Positions 1 to 5,866 of a stretch of DNA of 5,866 bases are shown piece by piece (within the stretch, counting starts at the first letter, position 1; every line of letters begins with the position of its first letter). Source of the stretch: an uncultured Eubacteriales bacterium (GTDB lineage: Bacteria > Bacillota > Clostridia > Oscillospirales > Acutalibacteraceae); assembly GCA_900317215.1 (NCBI GenBank), contig ONFW01000013.1, forward strand, positions 1 to 5,866. Reading direction: 5' to 3'. A program made the position numbers and the translations under genes. The notes below the pieces were generated by a model, which worked only from the letters and a program-made list of their open reading frames with translations, was not told the DNA's origin and made no database searches.

Positions 1-1733
1 AGCTTATTTGCAAAGTTGCGGCTCGAAGTGATTTTTTCTTCGGAATAGCGCATATCGTTTCCGGGCGCATTTCCTGTAACGAGGGTCAGGCGGAGAGCGT
101 CTGCACCGTAGGTGCTTATTATCTCAAGGGGATCGATACCGTTGCCGAGAGACTTGCTCATCTTTCTGCCGAGAGAGTCACGTACAAGACCGTGTATCAA
201 AACGGTGTCAAAGGGAGCCTTGCCTGTATGCTCAATGCCGCTGAACATCATTCTCATTACCCAGAACGGGATTATATCATATCCTGTTACAAGAACGCTT
301 GTCGGATAGAAATACTCCAATTCAGGAGTGCTGTCCGGCCAGCCGAGGGTGCTGAACGGCCACAGGGCAGAGGAGAACCAGGTGTCGAGAGTATCGGGAT
401 CCTGTCTCATTTTCTTTCCGCACTTGGGGCAGAAGACCTCGCTGTCCTTTGATACAACGGTTTCGCCGCAGTCGTCGCAGTAGAACGCAGGGATCTGATG
501 TCCCCACCAGAGCTGTCTGGAGATGCACCAGTCACGGATATTCTCGAGCCAATGGAAATATGTCTTTTCAAAGTGGGAAGGCACAAAGCGTGTCGTACCG
601 TTCTTTACGGCTTCGATAGCGGGACCTGCAAGGGGCTTCATTTTTACAAACCATTGCTTTGAGACTCTCGGCTCTACCGTTGTTCCGCAGCGATAGCAGG
701 TGCCGACGTTGTGAGAATAGTCCTCTGTTTTTATCAAAGCTCCCTCAGCCTCAAGGTCTGCAACAATAGCCTTTCTTGCTTCATATCTGTCCATGCCGGC
801 ATACTTGGGATAGTCCCCGTTGATCCTTGCATCGTCAGTCATGACGTTGATTATCGGAAGCTGATGTCTCAGACCTACCTCAAAGTCGTTCGGGTCATGA
901 GCGGGGGTGATCTTTACTACGCCTGTTCCGAAATCCATCTCAACATAATCGTCTGCGATGATCGGTATTTCACGGTGTACAAGGGGGAGAATGACCGTTT
1001 TGCCGACCATATCCCTGTATCTTTCATCGTTCGGGTTAACTGCAACGGCAGTATCTCCGAGGAGTGTTTCGGGTCTTGTAGTAGCAAGATTGATATACCC
1101 GGAGCCGTCGCTGAGAGGATAGCGCAGATGCCAGAAATGACCTGCCTGCTCCTCATATTCCACCTCTGCATCGGAGATCGAGGTCAGACAATGCGGGCAC
1201 CAGTTTATTATCCTCTCGCCCCTGTAGATAAGCCCTTTATTATAGAGATTCACGAAAACCTGTTTTACAGCCTTGTTGCAGCCCTCGTCCATAGTAAAGC
1301 GCTCACGCTCCCAGTCGGGAGACGAGCCCATTTTTCTGAGCTGCTTTACAATCCTGCCGCCGTATTCCTTTTTCCATGCCCATGCGCGCTCAAGGAATTT
1401 CTCTCTGCCGATCTCCTCTTTAGTTACGCCGTCCTTTTTCATAGCCTCAACTATTTTAGCTTCGGTGGCAATAGAGGCATGATCTGTGCCGGGCAGCCAG
1501 AGAGCGCTGTAGCCTTGCATTCTCTTAAAGCGGATAAGGATATCCTGCAGGGTATTGTCAAGAGCGTGTCCCATGTGGAGCTGTCCCGTGATATTCGGGG
1601 GCGGCATCATTATTGTATAGGGTTTTTTGGTCTTGTCTGTCTCTGCACGGAAAAAACCGCTTTCCTCCCAGAAACGGTATATCCTGTCCTCAAATTCTCC
1701 AGGCGCATACGCCTTAGCAAGTTCTTTTTCCAT
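1..1733 (-). CDS. valS: Valyl-tRNA synthetase, N-terminal 577 residues (runs off left edge)
   Basis: Class I aminoacyl-tRNA synthetase that charges tRNA-Val with valine in the cytosol, using ATP. The frame is open from the ATG at 1733 to the window edge. Residues visible: the ATP-binding HIGH-type motif HMGH at 53-56, preceded by PPPNITGQL; WCPHC at 178-182; the editing-domain signature ATTRPET at 217-223, where mischarged Thr-tRNA is hydrolysed in this family; Cys pairs at 346/349, 419/422 and 435/438 that look like zinc knuckles; DTWFSSALWPF; and the catalytic-loop KMSKS at 524-528. ValRS proteins are usually about 880 residues, so roughly 300 C-terminal residues (anticodon-binding domain and coiled coil) are missing only because the window ends. 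The start is set by AGCGGAGGA (1741-1749) 7 bases upstream and by homology beginning at once. No frameshift or internal stop was seen. The product call is secure from the combined motifs. Confidence 0.97.
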   Translation of the reverse strand, partial: MEKELAKAYAPGEFEDRIYRFWEESGFFRAETDKTKKPYTIMMPPPNITGQLHMGHALDNTLQDILIRFKRMQGYSALWLPGTDHASIATEAKIVEAMKKDGVTKEEIGREKFLERAWAWKKEYGGRIVKQLRKMGSSPDWERERFTMDEGCNKAVKQVFVNLYNKGLIYRGERIINWCPHCLTSISDAEVEYEEQAGHFWHLRYPLSDGSGYINLATTRPETLLGDTAVAVNPNDERYRDMVGKTVILPLVHREIPIIADDYVEMDFGTGVVKITPAHDPNDFEVGLRHQLPIINVMTDDARINGDYPKYAGMDRYEARKAIVADLEAEGALIKTEDYSHNVGTCYRCGTTVEPRVSKQWFVKMKPLAGPAIEAVKNGTTRFVPSHFEKTYFHWLENIRDWCISRQLWWGHQIPAFYCDDCGETVVSKDSEVFCPKCGKKMRQDPDTLDTWFSSALWPFSTLGWPDSTPELEYFYPTSVLVTGYDIIPFWVMRMMFSGIEHTGKAPFDTVLIHGLVRDSLGRKMSKSLGNGIDPLEIISTYGADALRLTLVTGNAPGNDMRYSEEKITSSRNFANK

Positions 1734-1760
1734 TCTATTTTCCTCCGCTGATCTTGTTAT

Positions 1761-1789
1761 ATTATTTTTCCATTTGCATGGTATCTCAA
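1761..1789 (-). promoter_or_regulatory. Predicted sigma-A-type promoter of valS
   Basis: On the minus strand a -35 TTGAGA (1784-1789, 5/6 match to TTGACA) is separated by exactly 17 bp from a -10 AATAAT (1761-1766, 5/6 match to TATAAT). Transcription would start near 1754, leaving a leader of only about 20 nt that carries the valS RBS at 1741-1749. That leaves no room for a T-box riboswitch, which often precedes valS in Firmicutes. Predicted from consensus only. Confidence 0.6.
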
Positions 1790-1873
1790 TATGCTATTAT
1801 CCCACTAATCCGCAGTTTTGTCAATAACCGTGTGAAATTGGATGTTGTCAATTATTCCGTGGAGGTGCTGAAA

Positions 1874-2086
1874 ATGACGAGCGAGGAATACATCGAGGAT
1901 TTGCGCCGGAGCGGAGTGAAGCTCATAAAAAACGACGGCTCTGTCGAGATTCCGCCGGACTTCCAGAAACGAGCCACCGAGCTTTGCAGTTAGCTCAGGT
2001 GCAGCTCTGTCAGCTATGATATTTTTGATCCGCAAGACAGCAAGCATACAAAGCTCAGGGTGCTGGAATGTGTATATGCGGAATAA
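1874..2086 (+). pseudogene. Small hypothetical gene interrupted by an in-frame TAG
   Basis: A plus-strand ATG at 1874 has a near-ideal RBS, GGAGG at 1861-1865, 8 bases upstream. The frame runs 39 codons (starting MTSEEYIEDLRRSGVKL) to a TAG at 1991-1993. It then continues in the same frame for 30 more codons of protein-like sequence (SYDIFDPQDSKHTKL, RVLECVYAE) to a TAA at 2086. The hairpin terminator at 2091-2121 follows 4 bp later, which fits the TAA as the original gene end. The simplest reading is a 70-residue soluble, charged protein whose codon 40 changed from CAG (Gln) to TAG. Alternatives are a genuine 39-residue protein, or stop-codon readthrough. I do not recognise the family and saw no convincing promoter upstream; the 5' side is shared with the divergent valS promoter. 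Confidence 0.5.
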
Positions 2087-2090
2087 GAAA

Positions 2091-2121
2091 CGGATAGCCG
2101 TCTATTGAGGACGGTTATCCG
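2091..2121. terminator. Probable bidirectional hairpin terminator between convergent genes
   Basis: Arms 2091-2102 (CGGATAGCCGTC) and 2110-2121 (GACGGTTATCCG) form a 12-bp stem, with one G-U pair when read on the plus strand, around a 7-nt loop. On the minus strand the stem is followed by TTTCTTATT, a reasonable U-rich tail. It lies 18 bp after the TAA of the DUF3267 gene. On the plus strand it lies 4 bp after the TAA of the small interrupted gene, with only a weak tail (TGTTTGAGTTG). It therefore probably works best for the minus-strand gene and partly for the other. Confidence 0.75.
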
Positions 2122-2138
2122 TGTTTGAGTTGTCATTA

Positions 2139-2738
2139 TTATGTCTCGTAATAGTACAAGCCATCTTTTGTATCTTGTATCAATGCGCCATCGGGAGCAT
2201 TTCTCAATACTGATATAATATCCATATAATCAGGTGCAGGAGAGATCAACCCCATAAAAGCGGATATGATGCTAATGGTGAGAACGGGTTTCATAGAGAT
2301 CGGAGTTATTATGAATATCACAAGAAAACCTATTCCAAGAAGTGAAGGAGCTAATGACATGACAATAAATCGCTTTTTGGTCAAAGGGTGATATGAAATT
2401 GCATAAGCGGCTAATTTTCGCAAGCAAAGACCTACCCATACTGTTGCTTGTTTTGGATAGCAGACAGCGTGCATAAGCTCATGAAGCGGCAAAGCGACGA
2501 TAAATCCAAGCAGCATTGCAGGAATCATAAAGATTGGTTCAATGGGCGGCTGATTGTTAAGGAATGCTTTTAAAAAAACAGCCAGCATACATATCATCAT
2601 CGGAGCGATCCCATATGGCAATGCTTTTCCGATAAAACCGTCTGCTTCACGCAGTTTAACCGCTTTTTCTGAAATTACAGGGCATTCATGATCCGTACTG
2701 AATTCGCGCTTATTCCCTTCCCATATTATGTTTGGCAT
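2139..2738 (-). CDS. DUF3267-type membrane protein, putative zinc metalloprotease
   Basis: A 199-residue integral membrane protein. A hydrophilic N-terminal segment (1-40) precedes hydrophobic stretches at about 43-60, 67-85, 124-145 and 150-167. The second one runs into HELMH at 86-90, inside the context ALPLHELMHAVCYP, which matches the HExxH zinc-binding motif of the DUF3267 family (putative zincin peptidases). SPAPDYMD at 166-173 near the last helix offers Asp170 or Asp173 as a possible third metal ligand. The C-terminus (DGALIQDTKDGLYYY) is typical of the family as I remember it. Family membership is inferred from motif and layout; proteolytic activity and substrate are unknown. The start chosen is the ATG at 2738, with AGAGGT (2745-2750) 6 bases upstream. 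An in-frame ATG at 2786 abuts the predicted -10 box, so it would lie outside the transcript. The gene ends in TAA just before a hairpin terminator. Confidence 0.8.
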   Translation of the reverse strand: MPNIIWEGNKREFSTDHECPVISEKAVKLREADGFIGKALPYGIAPMMICMLAVFLKAFLNNQPPIEPIFMIPAMLLGFIVALPLHELMHAVCYPKQATVWVGLCLRKLAAYAISYHPLTKKRFIVMSLAPSLLGIGFLVIFIITPISMKPVLTISIISAFMGLISPAPDYMDIISVLRNAPDGALIQDTKDGLYYYET

Positions 2739-2786
2739 AATGAAACCTCTTTTGACTCTAAGATGTGCTTTTCTGTGATTATTCAT

Positions 2787-2815
2787 ACTATACCAAACAA
2801 CCCCGAAAAAATCAA
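2787..2815 (-). promoter_or_regulatory. Predicted promoter of the DUF3267 gene
   Basis: On the minus strand a -35 TTGATT (2810-2815) is followed by a 17-bp spacer and a -10 TATAGT (2787-2792, 5/6 match). Transcription would begin near 2780, about 40 nt upstream of the ATG at 2738 and after the alternative ATG at 2786. This makes the gene independently transcribed, although read-through from the upstream paralogue operon is possible: I found no convincing terminator in 2816-2871. Confidence 0.65.
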
Positions 2816-2871
2816 TCGGTAAACCTTTTTGATGACTGTTGTGATAGGAATAATCACGCTTCTCCGAACTG

Positions 2872-3774
2872 TCAGAAGATACGGAAAAGAATACCGTTCA
2901 GGCTTACTGTCAAAAATATACCGACGCCTGTCAGCAGGATCAGCAGGCCTGCTATGAATGTCATTACAGAGCTTCCTCGGTCACGGCGGATAAGATAAAA
3001 ATTATAAGGCGCTTCGGGGTCTATCATTATTCCGAATTTGTCTCCGGGCTTTGGTACGCTGAGACTGGAGGGGCGGCTCGTTTTAATGCGGTAAACATTG
3101 CCTTTGTAGGTGTATTCAAGCACCGGATTATAAACTGTAACGCCTGCTCAGTCGCTGTCGGTCGTTTCAGTTGTTATCAGTTCGGTTACCGTACCCTGAG
3201 CAGGATAGCTGCACCGTCTTTTTCGGGCTGCTTCATGAAAGCTGCTTCCGATGATAAAGCTGCCGAGAAGGATAAATACGCACGAAAACATGCAAAGAAA
3301 ATATTTATCTGATATCGACCTGAAGTAAACAGGGAATGTTGTTCTTAGTCCTATAAGTCCGGCATTTATCAAAATAAGCAGTGGGAACAGTCTCAGAAGC
3401 CTGCGAAGTCTTTTTTCGGGGGCGGCTGAGTAAATTGCGTAGGTCACAACAGGTATCTGCAAAAGTCCTGCAATGAGAGTCCAGCCCTCTCTGAAAAAAA
3501 GCGGTATCAGGGAAAGCAGCAGGGTCACGCCCAGCCAGATAAAGAAAACCGCCCGTGCCTTAGGAGGAGACGGGGGAATGCGCCGCCGTCCAGTATTATT
3601 TCCTGAAAAATCATAAACCCTCTGTCCTCGGTCGTTATAATATATCATACAGCCGATGCTTTTATCATGAAAAGCCTCAGAACCGATTTGACGGGTGTTA
3701 TCGGAAGCGAAACGTCCGTTATTGTCATGCTTTGTATTGTCTGCGTTGCTTCTATTATCATAGCTGTAGTTCAT
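2872..3774 (-). pseudogene. DUF3592-like five-helix membrane protein, third paralogue, interrupted by in-frame TGA
   Basis: One reading frame of 300 codons from ATG 3774 to TGA 2872, broken only by a TGA at 3148-3150 (codon 209). Before it come a polar, Asn/Asp-rich tail (1-75, ending in the basic GRRR), four hydrophobic helices (about 76-94, 98-116, 128-144, 158-177) and the RKRRC motif at 184-188. After it, in the same frame, come VYNPVLEYTYKG, GDKFGIMIDPEAP and a final helix (about 268-290), all colinear with the intact paralogues. Ungapped comparison with the first paralogue puts an Arg at the position of the TGA, so CGA to TGA is the likely change. If the TGA terminates, the product is a 208-residue protein lacking the DUF3592-like domain and last helix. 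The 3' piece has no good RBS of its own; its first possible start is a GTG inside the conserved block. The RBS is AGAGGG (3786-3791), 11 bases from the ATG. The gene follows the second paralogue by 42 bp. Function unknown. Confidence 0.8.
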
Positions 3775-3816
3775 GGCTGATAATTCCCTCTTTTGGTTAG
3801 ATAATATATTTAATAA

Positions 3817-5175
3817 TCATTTGAGCGATGACAGTATCATAAACGCCACCCCAAAGGATCCGAATAATGCGCCAAATATTGAAAATCCCGCTACAGAGGA
3901 TCGGTGCATCCGGGGGACGACAATAAATGACGGAGATTCGGGGTCGATAAGTATATTGACCTTTTTACCCTTGCGGAACATCGGCGAGTTGGTATACCTG
4001 TCTTCGTGTGCGGTATATACTGCCCCGCGGTATGAATATTTCAATAAGGGACAGTATGATATGCTGCCGCCCTTGTGGTTGGATTGCCTTGTCATTACAT
4101 CAATGATGTCCGCCTTTAGCTTGACTGTACAGCGTTCCTTGAGCAGGTTATATTCAATATGCGAATAAGCGGAGATTATTGAGCCTGTCAGTACAAATAA
4201 GAACATAAATATATCGGCAAAAAAGCTTTTGGTATGGTGCTCGAAAAATTCCGGATAAGAAAAACGGCATTTCCCCAAAAAAAGCATATAGACACAGCTC
4301 ATGACGATGCCGATAATAACGCCGCGCATTTTTTTATCGTTTCTTGTTATGGTGAAAATATATACCAGACCCGTAAGCTGCAGCAGCTCAAAAATAATGC
4401 TCCAGCCTTCTCCGCAGAATAAAAGAACGACAGAGAATATCACTGTAAGAAGTATCCATGTCGAATACAGATACATCGCAGGAGAGGATATAGAATGCTG
4501 GCCCATGATACCTCTGATGCGTTCAGAATTGGTCCTCTGAGGCGCATTGTTTTCCTGCTGAGCCTGTGCATCTGTTGTGTCTCCGGCGTCACTGTCCCAG
4601 CCGTAGCTGCTTTCCTCTGAGCTGTTGAAGGTATCATATCCGTCCGGTCGGGGAGCATCTGATACGAGATAGCTGTTGCTATCATAATAACGGTCATGCT
4701 CTGTCATGGGGATCTCACGATCCGAGTCCGGCTGCATAGAACCTGTTCCCCGAAAGCTCTCCGGGAAAGAGGAGTCTCCCTTTGGATAATCGCCTATGGG
4801 GCTGATGTTTTCTCTCGGCAGGTGCGTTGCAGTGCTGTTGTTTCCGTTATAGCCCCGAAAGCTCTCCGGGAAAGAAGAGTCTCCCTTTGGATAAGCGCCT
4901 ATGGGGCTGCTGTTTTCGCTCGTTAGGTGCGTTTCAGTGTTGGTGTTTCCGTTATAGCCGCTAAAGCTCCACGGGAGAGGGGAGTCTCCCTTTGGATAAT
5001 CGCCTATGGGGCTGCTGTTTTCGCTCGTTAGGTGCGTTTCAGTGTTGGTGTTTCCGTTATAGCCCTGAAAGCTGCCGTCGGAAGGGCGATTCTTCAGATA
5101 CCACGGTACAGTCCTTTGTGCTTTCTGCTCACCGGAGCTGCTGCCTGTGTCGAATGAGTCGTGATCGTTGTTCAT
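3817..5175 (-). CDS. DUF3592-like five-helix membrane protein with repeat-bearing N-terminal tail, second paralogue
   Basis: A 452-residue protein of unknown function. Residues 1-232 are a polar tail rich in Ser, Asn, Asp, Gly and Thr. They include three 35-residue repeats (36-70, 71-105, 106-140) with core SPIGxYPKGDS and GYNGN. The membrane part has helices at about 236-254, 257-276, 285-301 and 317-337. The second begins with WSIIFELL, which is shared almost exactly with the first paralogue. KERC follows helix four. The DUF3592-like region then has PLLKYSYRGAVY, GKKVNILIDPESP (about 402-415) and a last helix at 427-449. Basic residues after helices two (RNDKK) and four (KERC) predict a cytosolic tail and cytosolic DUF3592-like domain; no signal peptide is seen. 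The start at 5175 is supported by AGAGGTGA (5182-5189) and by the stop of the upstream gene 26 bp away, indicating an operon. The DUF3592 assignment is a family-level inference. Confidence 0.88.
   Translation of the reverse strand: MNNDHDSFDTGSSSGEQKAQRTVPWYLKNRPSDGSFQGYNGNTNTETHLTSENSSPIGDYPKGDSPLPWSFSGYNGNTNTETHLTSENSSPIGAYPKGDSSFPESFRGYNGNNSTATHLPRENISPIGDYPKGDSSFPESFRGTGSMQPDSDREIPMTEHDRYYDSNSYLVSDAPRPDGYDTFNSSEESSYGWDSDAGDTTDAQAQQENNAPQRTNSERIRGIMGQHSISSPAMYLYSTWILLTVIFSVVLLFCGEGWSIIFELLQLTGLVYIFTITRNDKKMRGVIIGIVMSCVYMLFLGKCRFSYPEFFEHHTKSFFADIFMFLFVLTGSIISAYSHIEYNLLKERCTVKLKADIIDVMTRQSNHKGGSISYCPLLKYSYRGAVYTAHEDRYTNSPMFRKGKKVNILIDPESPSFIVVPRMHRSSVAGFSIFGALFGSFGVAFMILSSLK
4756..5070 (-). 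repeat. Three tandem 105-bp in-frame coding repeats
   Basis: Units 4756-4860, 4861-4965 and 4966-5070 are head-to-tail with no gap. By hand count the middle unit differs from its right neighbour at about 9 of 105 positions and from its left neighbour at about 11; the outer two differ at about 12. Differences between the middle and right units cluster at the unit ends, while the middle and left units share the gctctccgggaaaga start. Each unit encodes 35 residues of the second paralogue's N-terminal tail. 105 is a multiple of 3, so gain or loss of a unit keeps the frame. Confidence 0.95.
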
Positions 5176-5201
5176 TGTATCTCACCTCTGATAAATGTTG
5201 C

Positions 5202-5866
5202 TTAGCTATTGAGAAACTCGATGAAAAACACAAAAAAATAAAAACCGTAGAAAATGTACCCGAAAACCCTGAGCATAGAAATAGAACTCTCACGCATACT
5301 GATATCCGTGATGTAGTCCGGCTGATTAGGGTCGATGAGTATTTCCACTCTTCGTCCGACAACGGGTCTGTAGCTGTTTGTGCATACGTTTTCCGAGGAG
5401 GTATACTTCCTTCCGCGGAAGGTATATTCAAAAGTGGGCTTATAAACCTTGGTGTGACGTCTTTTACCGGTACGACTGCTATAAGTGTCAACGGCGCAGA
5501 TCGTAGCCAGCACTTTCTCAGAGCATCTTTTTCTTCTTGCGTTATATGTCCATTTTGGAATAACGATCAAAAGAGAGGCCGCTACGGCAAACAGCATCAG
5601 GATCAAATTCCCTGCAAAATTATTCGAGATCTCTGCAAGTACGCCGGGTTTGCTTATGCACATTATAGAGACTAAGCCAATAAATGCTGCGCTTAAGCCG
5701 ATGCAGATAAAAGCAGTGCGCAATTTGTTTTTGGGAGCTGTGATTATGTATAAGGTGATGAGCGGAATGATATGGAACAGCTCAAAGATAATGCTCCAAA
5801 TTTGTCCCATGCACATCAGTATGACGGTTGCGATAATAGTCAGACCTGTCCAGACGGAGAAGAGGG
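5202..5866 (-). CDS. DUF3592-like five-helix membrane protein, first paralogue, 5' end beyond right edge
   Basis: The frame is open from the window edge to a TAA at 5202-5204, giving 220 visible residues. An ATG at 5816 lies inside the first helix. The codons before it (LFSVWTGLTIIATVIL) align with the first helix of the second paralogue, so the true start and any N-terminal tail lie outside the window. The visible part holds four helices, with WSIIFELF opening the second; basic APKNKLR after helix two; ARRKRC after helix four; KVYKPTFEYTFRGRKY; GRRVEILIDPNQP; and a last hydrophobic stretch ending FFVFFIEFLNS. The order and spacing match the other two paralogues and resemble DUF3592 proteins. 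Function is unknown; a cytosolic DUF3592-like domain is predicted from the basic flanks. It is the promoter-proximal member of the probable operon among the genes visible. Confidence 0.88.
   Translation of the reverse strand, partial: LFSVWTGLTIIATVILMCMGQIWSIIFELFHIIPLITLYIITAPKNKLRTAFICIGLSAAFIGLVSIMCISKPGVLAEISNNFAGNLILMLFAVAASLLIVIPKWTYNARRKRCSEKVLATICAVDTYSSRTGKRRHTKVYKPTFEYTFRGRKYTSSENVCTNSYRPVVGRRVEILIDPNQPDYITDISMRESSISMLRVFGYIFYGFYFFVFFIEFLNS

Noticed and set aside
711..1751. 346-codon plus-strand open frame
   Set aside because: It is antisense to valS, whose frame is confirmed by several catalytic motifs. The translation is Cys/Ser/Leu-rich with no domain and no RBS support.
1805..2047. 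80-codon minus-strand frame upstream of valS
   Set aside because: It overlaps the better-supported small plus-strand gene, would end close to the valS promoter, and shows no good RBS.
2841..2857. Inverted repeat GTGAT-N7-ATCAC between the third paralogue and the DUF3267 promoter
   Set aside because: The stem is only 5 bp, no U-tract follows on the minus strand, and it sits about 60-77 bp upstream of the predicted start. It is too weak to call a terminator or operator.
3115..3150. Selenocysteine at the TGA
   Set aside because: I saw no stable hairpin directly after the TGA of the bacterial SECIS kind, and the aligned residue in the paralogue is Arg, not Cys.
4756..5070. CRISPR or intergenic repeat array
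   Set aside because: The 105-bp units are contiguous without unique spacers, lie inside a gene and keep its frame.
2872..5175. Reassigned TGA codon: one frame from 5175 to 2872 is interrupted only by TGA codons, including a stop-free 42-bp spacer
   Set aside because: A stop-free 14-codon spacer is about an even chance. The TGA codons at 3817 and 2872 fall where the aligned first paralogue ends with TAA, and 577 codons of valS contain no in-frame TGA, so TGA is an ordinary stop here.
4992..5675. 227-codon plus-strand open frame, and a 131-codon one at 3773-4168
   Set aside because: Both are antisense to the paralogous membrane genes, whose mutual homology establishes the minus strand as coding. 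They cross gene ends without matching any gene structure.

Overview
This 5.9 kb window looks like chromosomal DNA from a Gram-positive Clostridia-type bacterium. A Ruminococcus/Oscillospiraceae relative is my best guess, from mid-range GC, strong AGAGG/GGAGG ribosome binding sites and runs of DUF3592-like membrane proteins; this is inference, as I could not search a database. Almost everything is on the minus strand. The only plus-strand gene candidate is a small, interrupted one in the middle.

Layout in plus coordinates: (1) 1-1733, minus: N-terminal two thirds of valyl-tRNA synthetase (valS), running off the left edge, with its own short-leader promoter at 1761-1789. (2) 1874-2086, plus: a small coding frame with a good RBS, broken by an in-frame TAG. 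(3) 2091-2121: a hairpin between two convergent genes that can serve as a terminator for both. (4) 2139-2738, minus: a DUF3267-type membrane protein with an HExxH metalloprotease motif and its own promoter at 2787-2815. (5) 2872-5866, minus: three tandem, co-directional paralogues of a five-helix membrane protein with a DUF3592-like domain. The first in transcription order (5202->5866) is cut by the right edge. The second (3817-5175) has a long hydrophilic N-terminal tail with three 35-residue repeats. The third (2872-3774) is interrupted by one in-frame TGA.

The paralogues share one plan: a variable hydrophilic N-terminal tail, four membrane helices, an [KR]-x-R-C motif, a small beta-rich DUF3592-like domain containing 'ILIDP', and a last helix. 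Positive charges next to the helices suggest that the tail and the DUF3592-like domain both face the cytosol. The genes are 26 and 42 bp apart, so they probably form one operon whose promoter lies beyond the right edge. The DUF3267 gene follows in the same direction but has a separate promoter. A functional link between the putative protease and the membrane paralogues is only a hypothesis.

The most noteworthy points are the tail-variable paralogue cassette, the 105-bp coding repeat, and the two single in-frame stop codons (TGA and TAG), each explainable by one C-to-T change in the coding strand. I found no RNA gene, CRISPR array, insertion sequence or origin.
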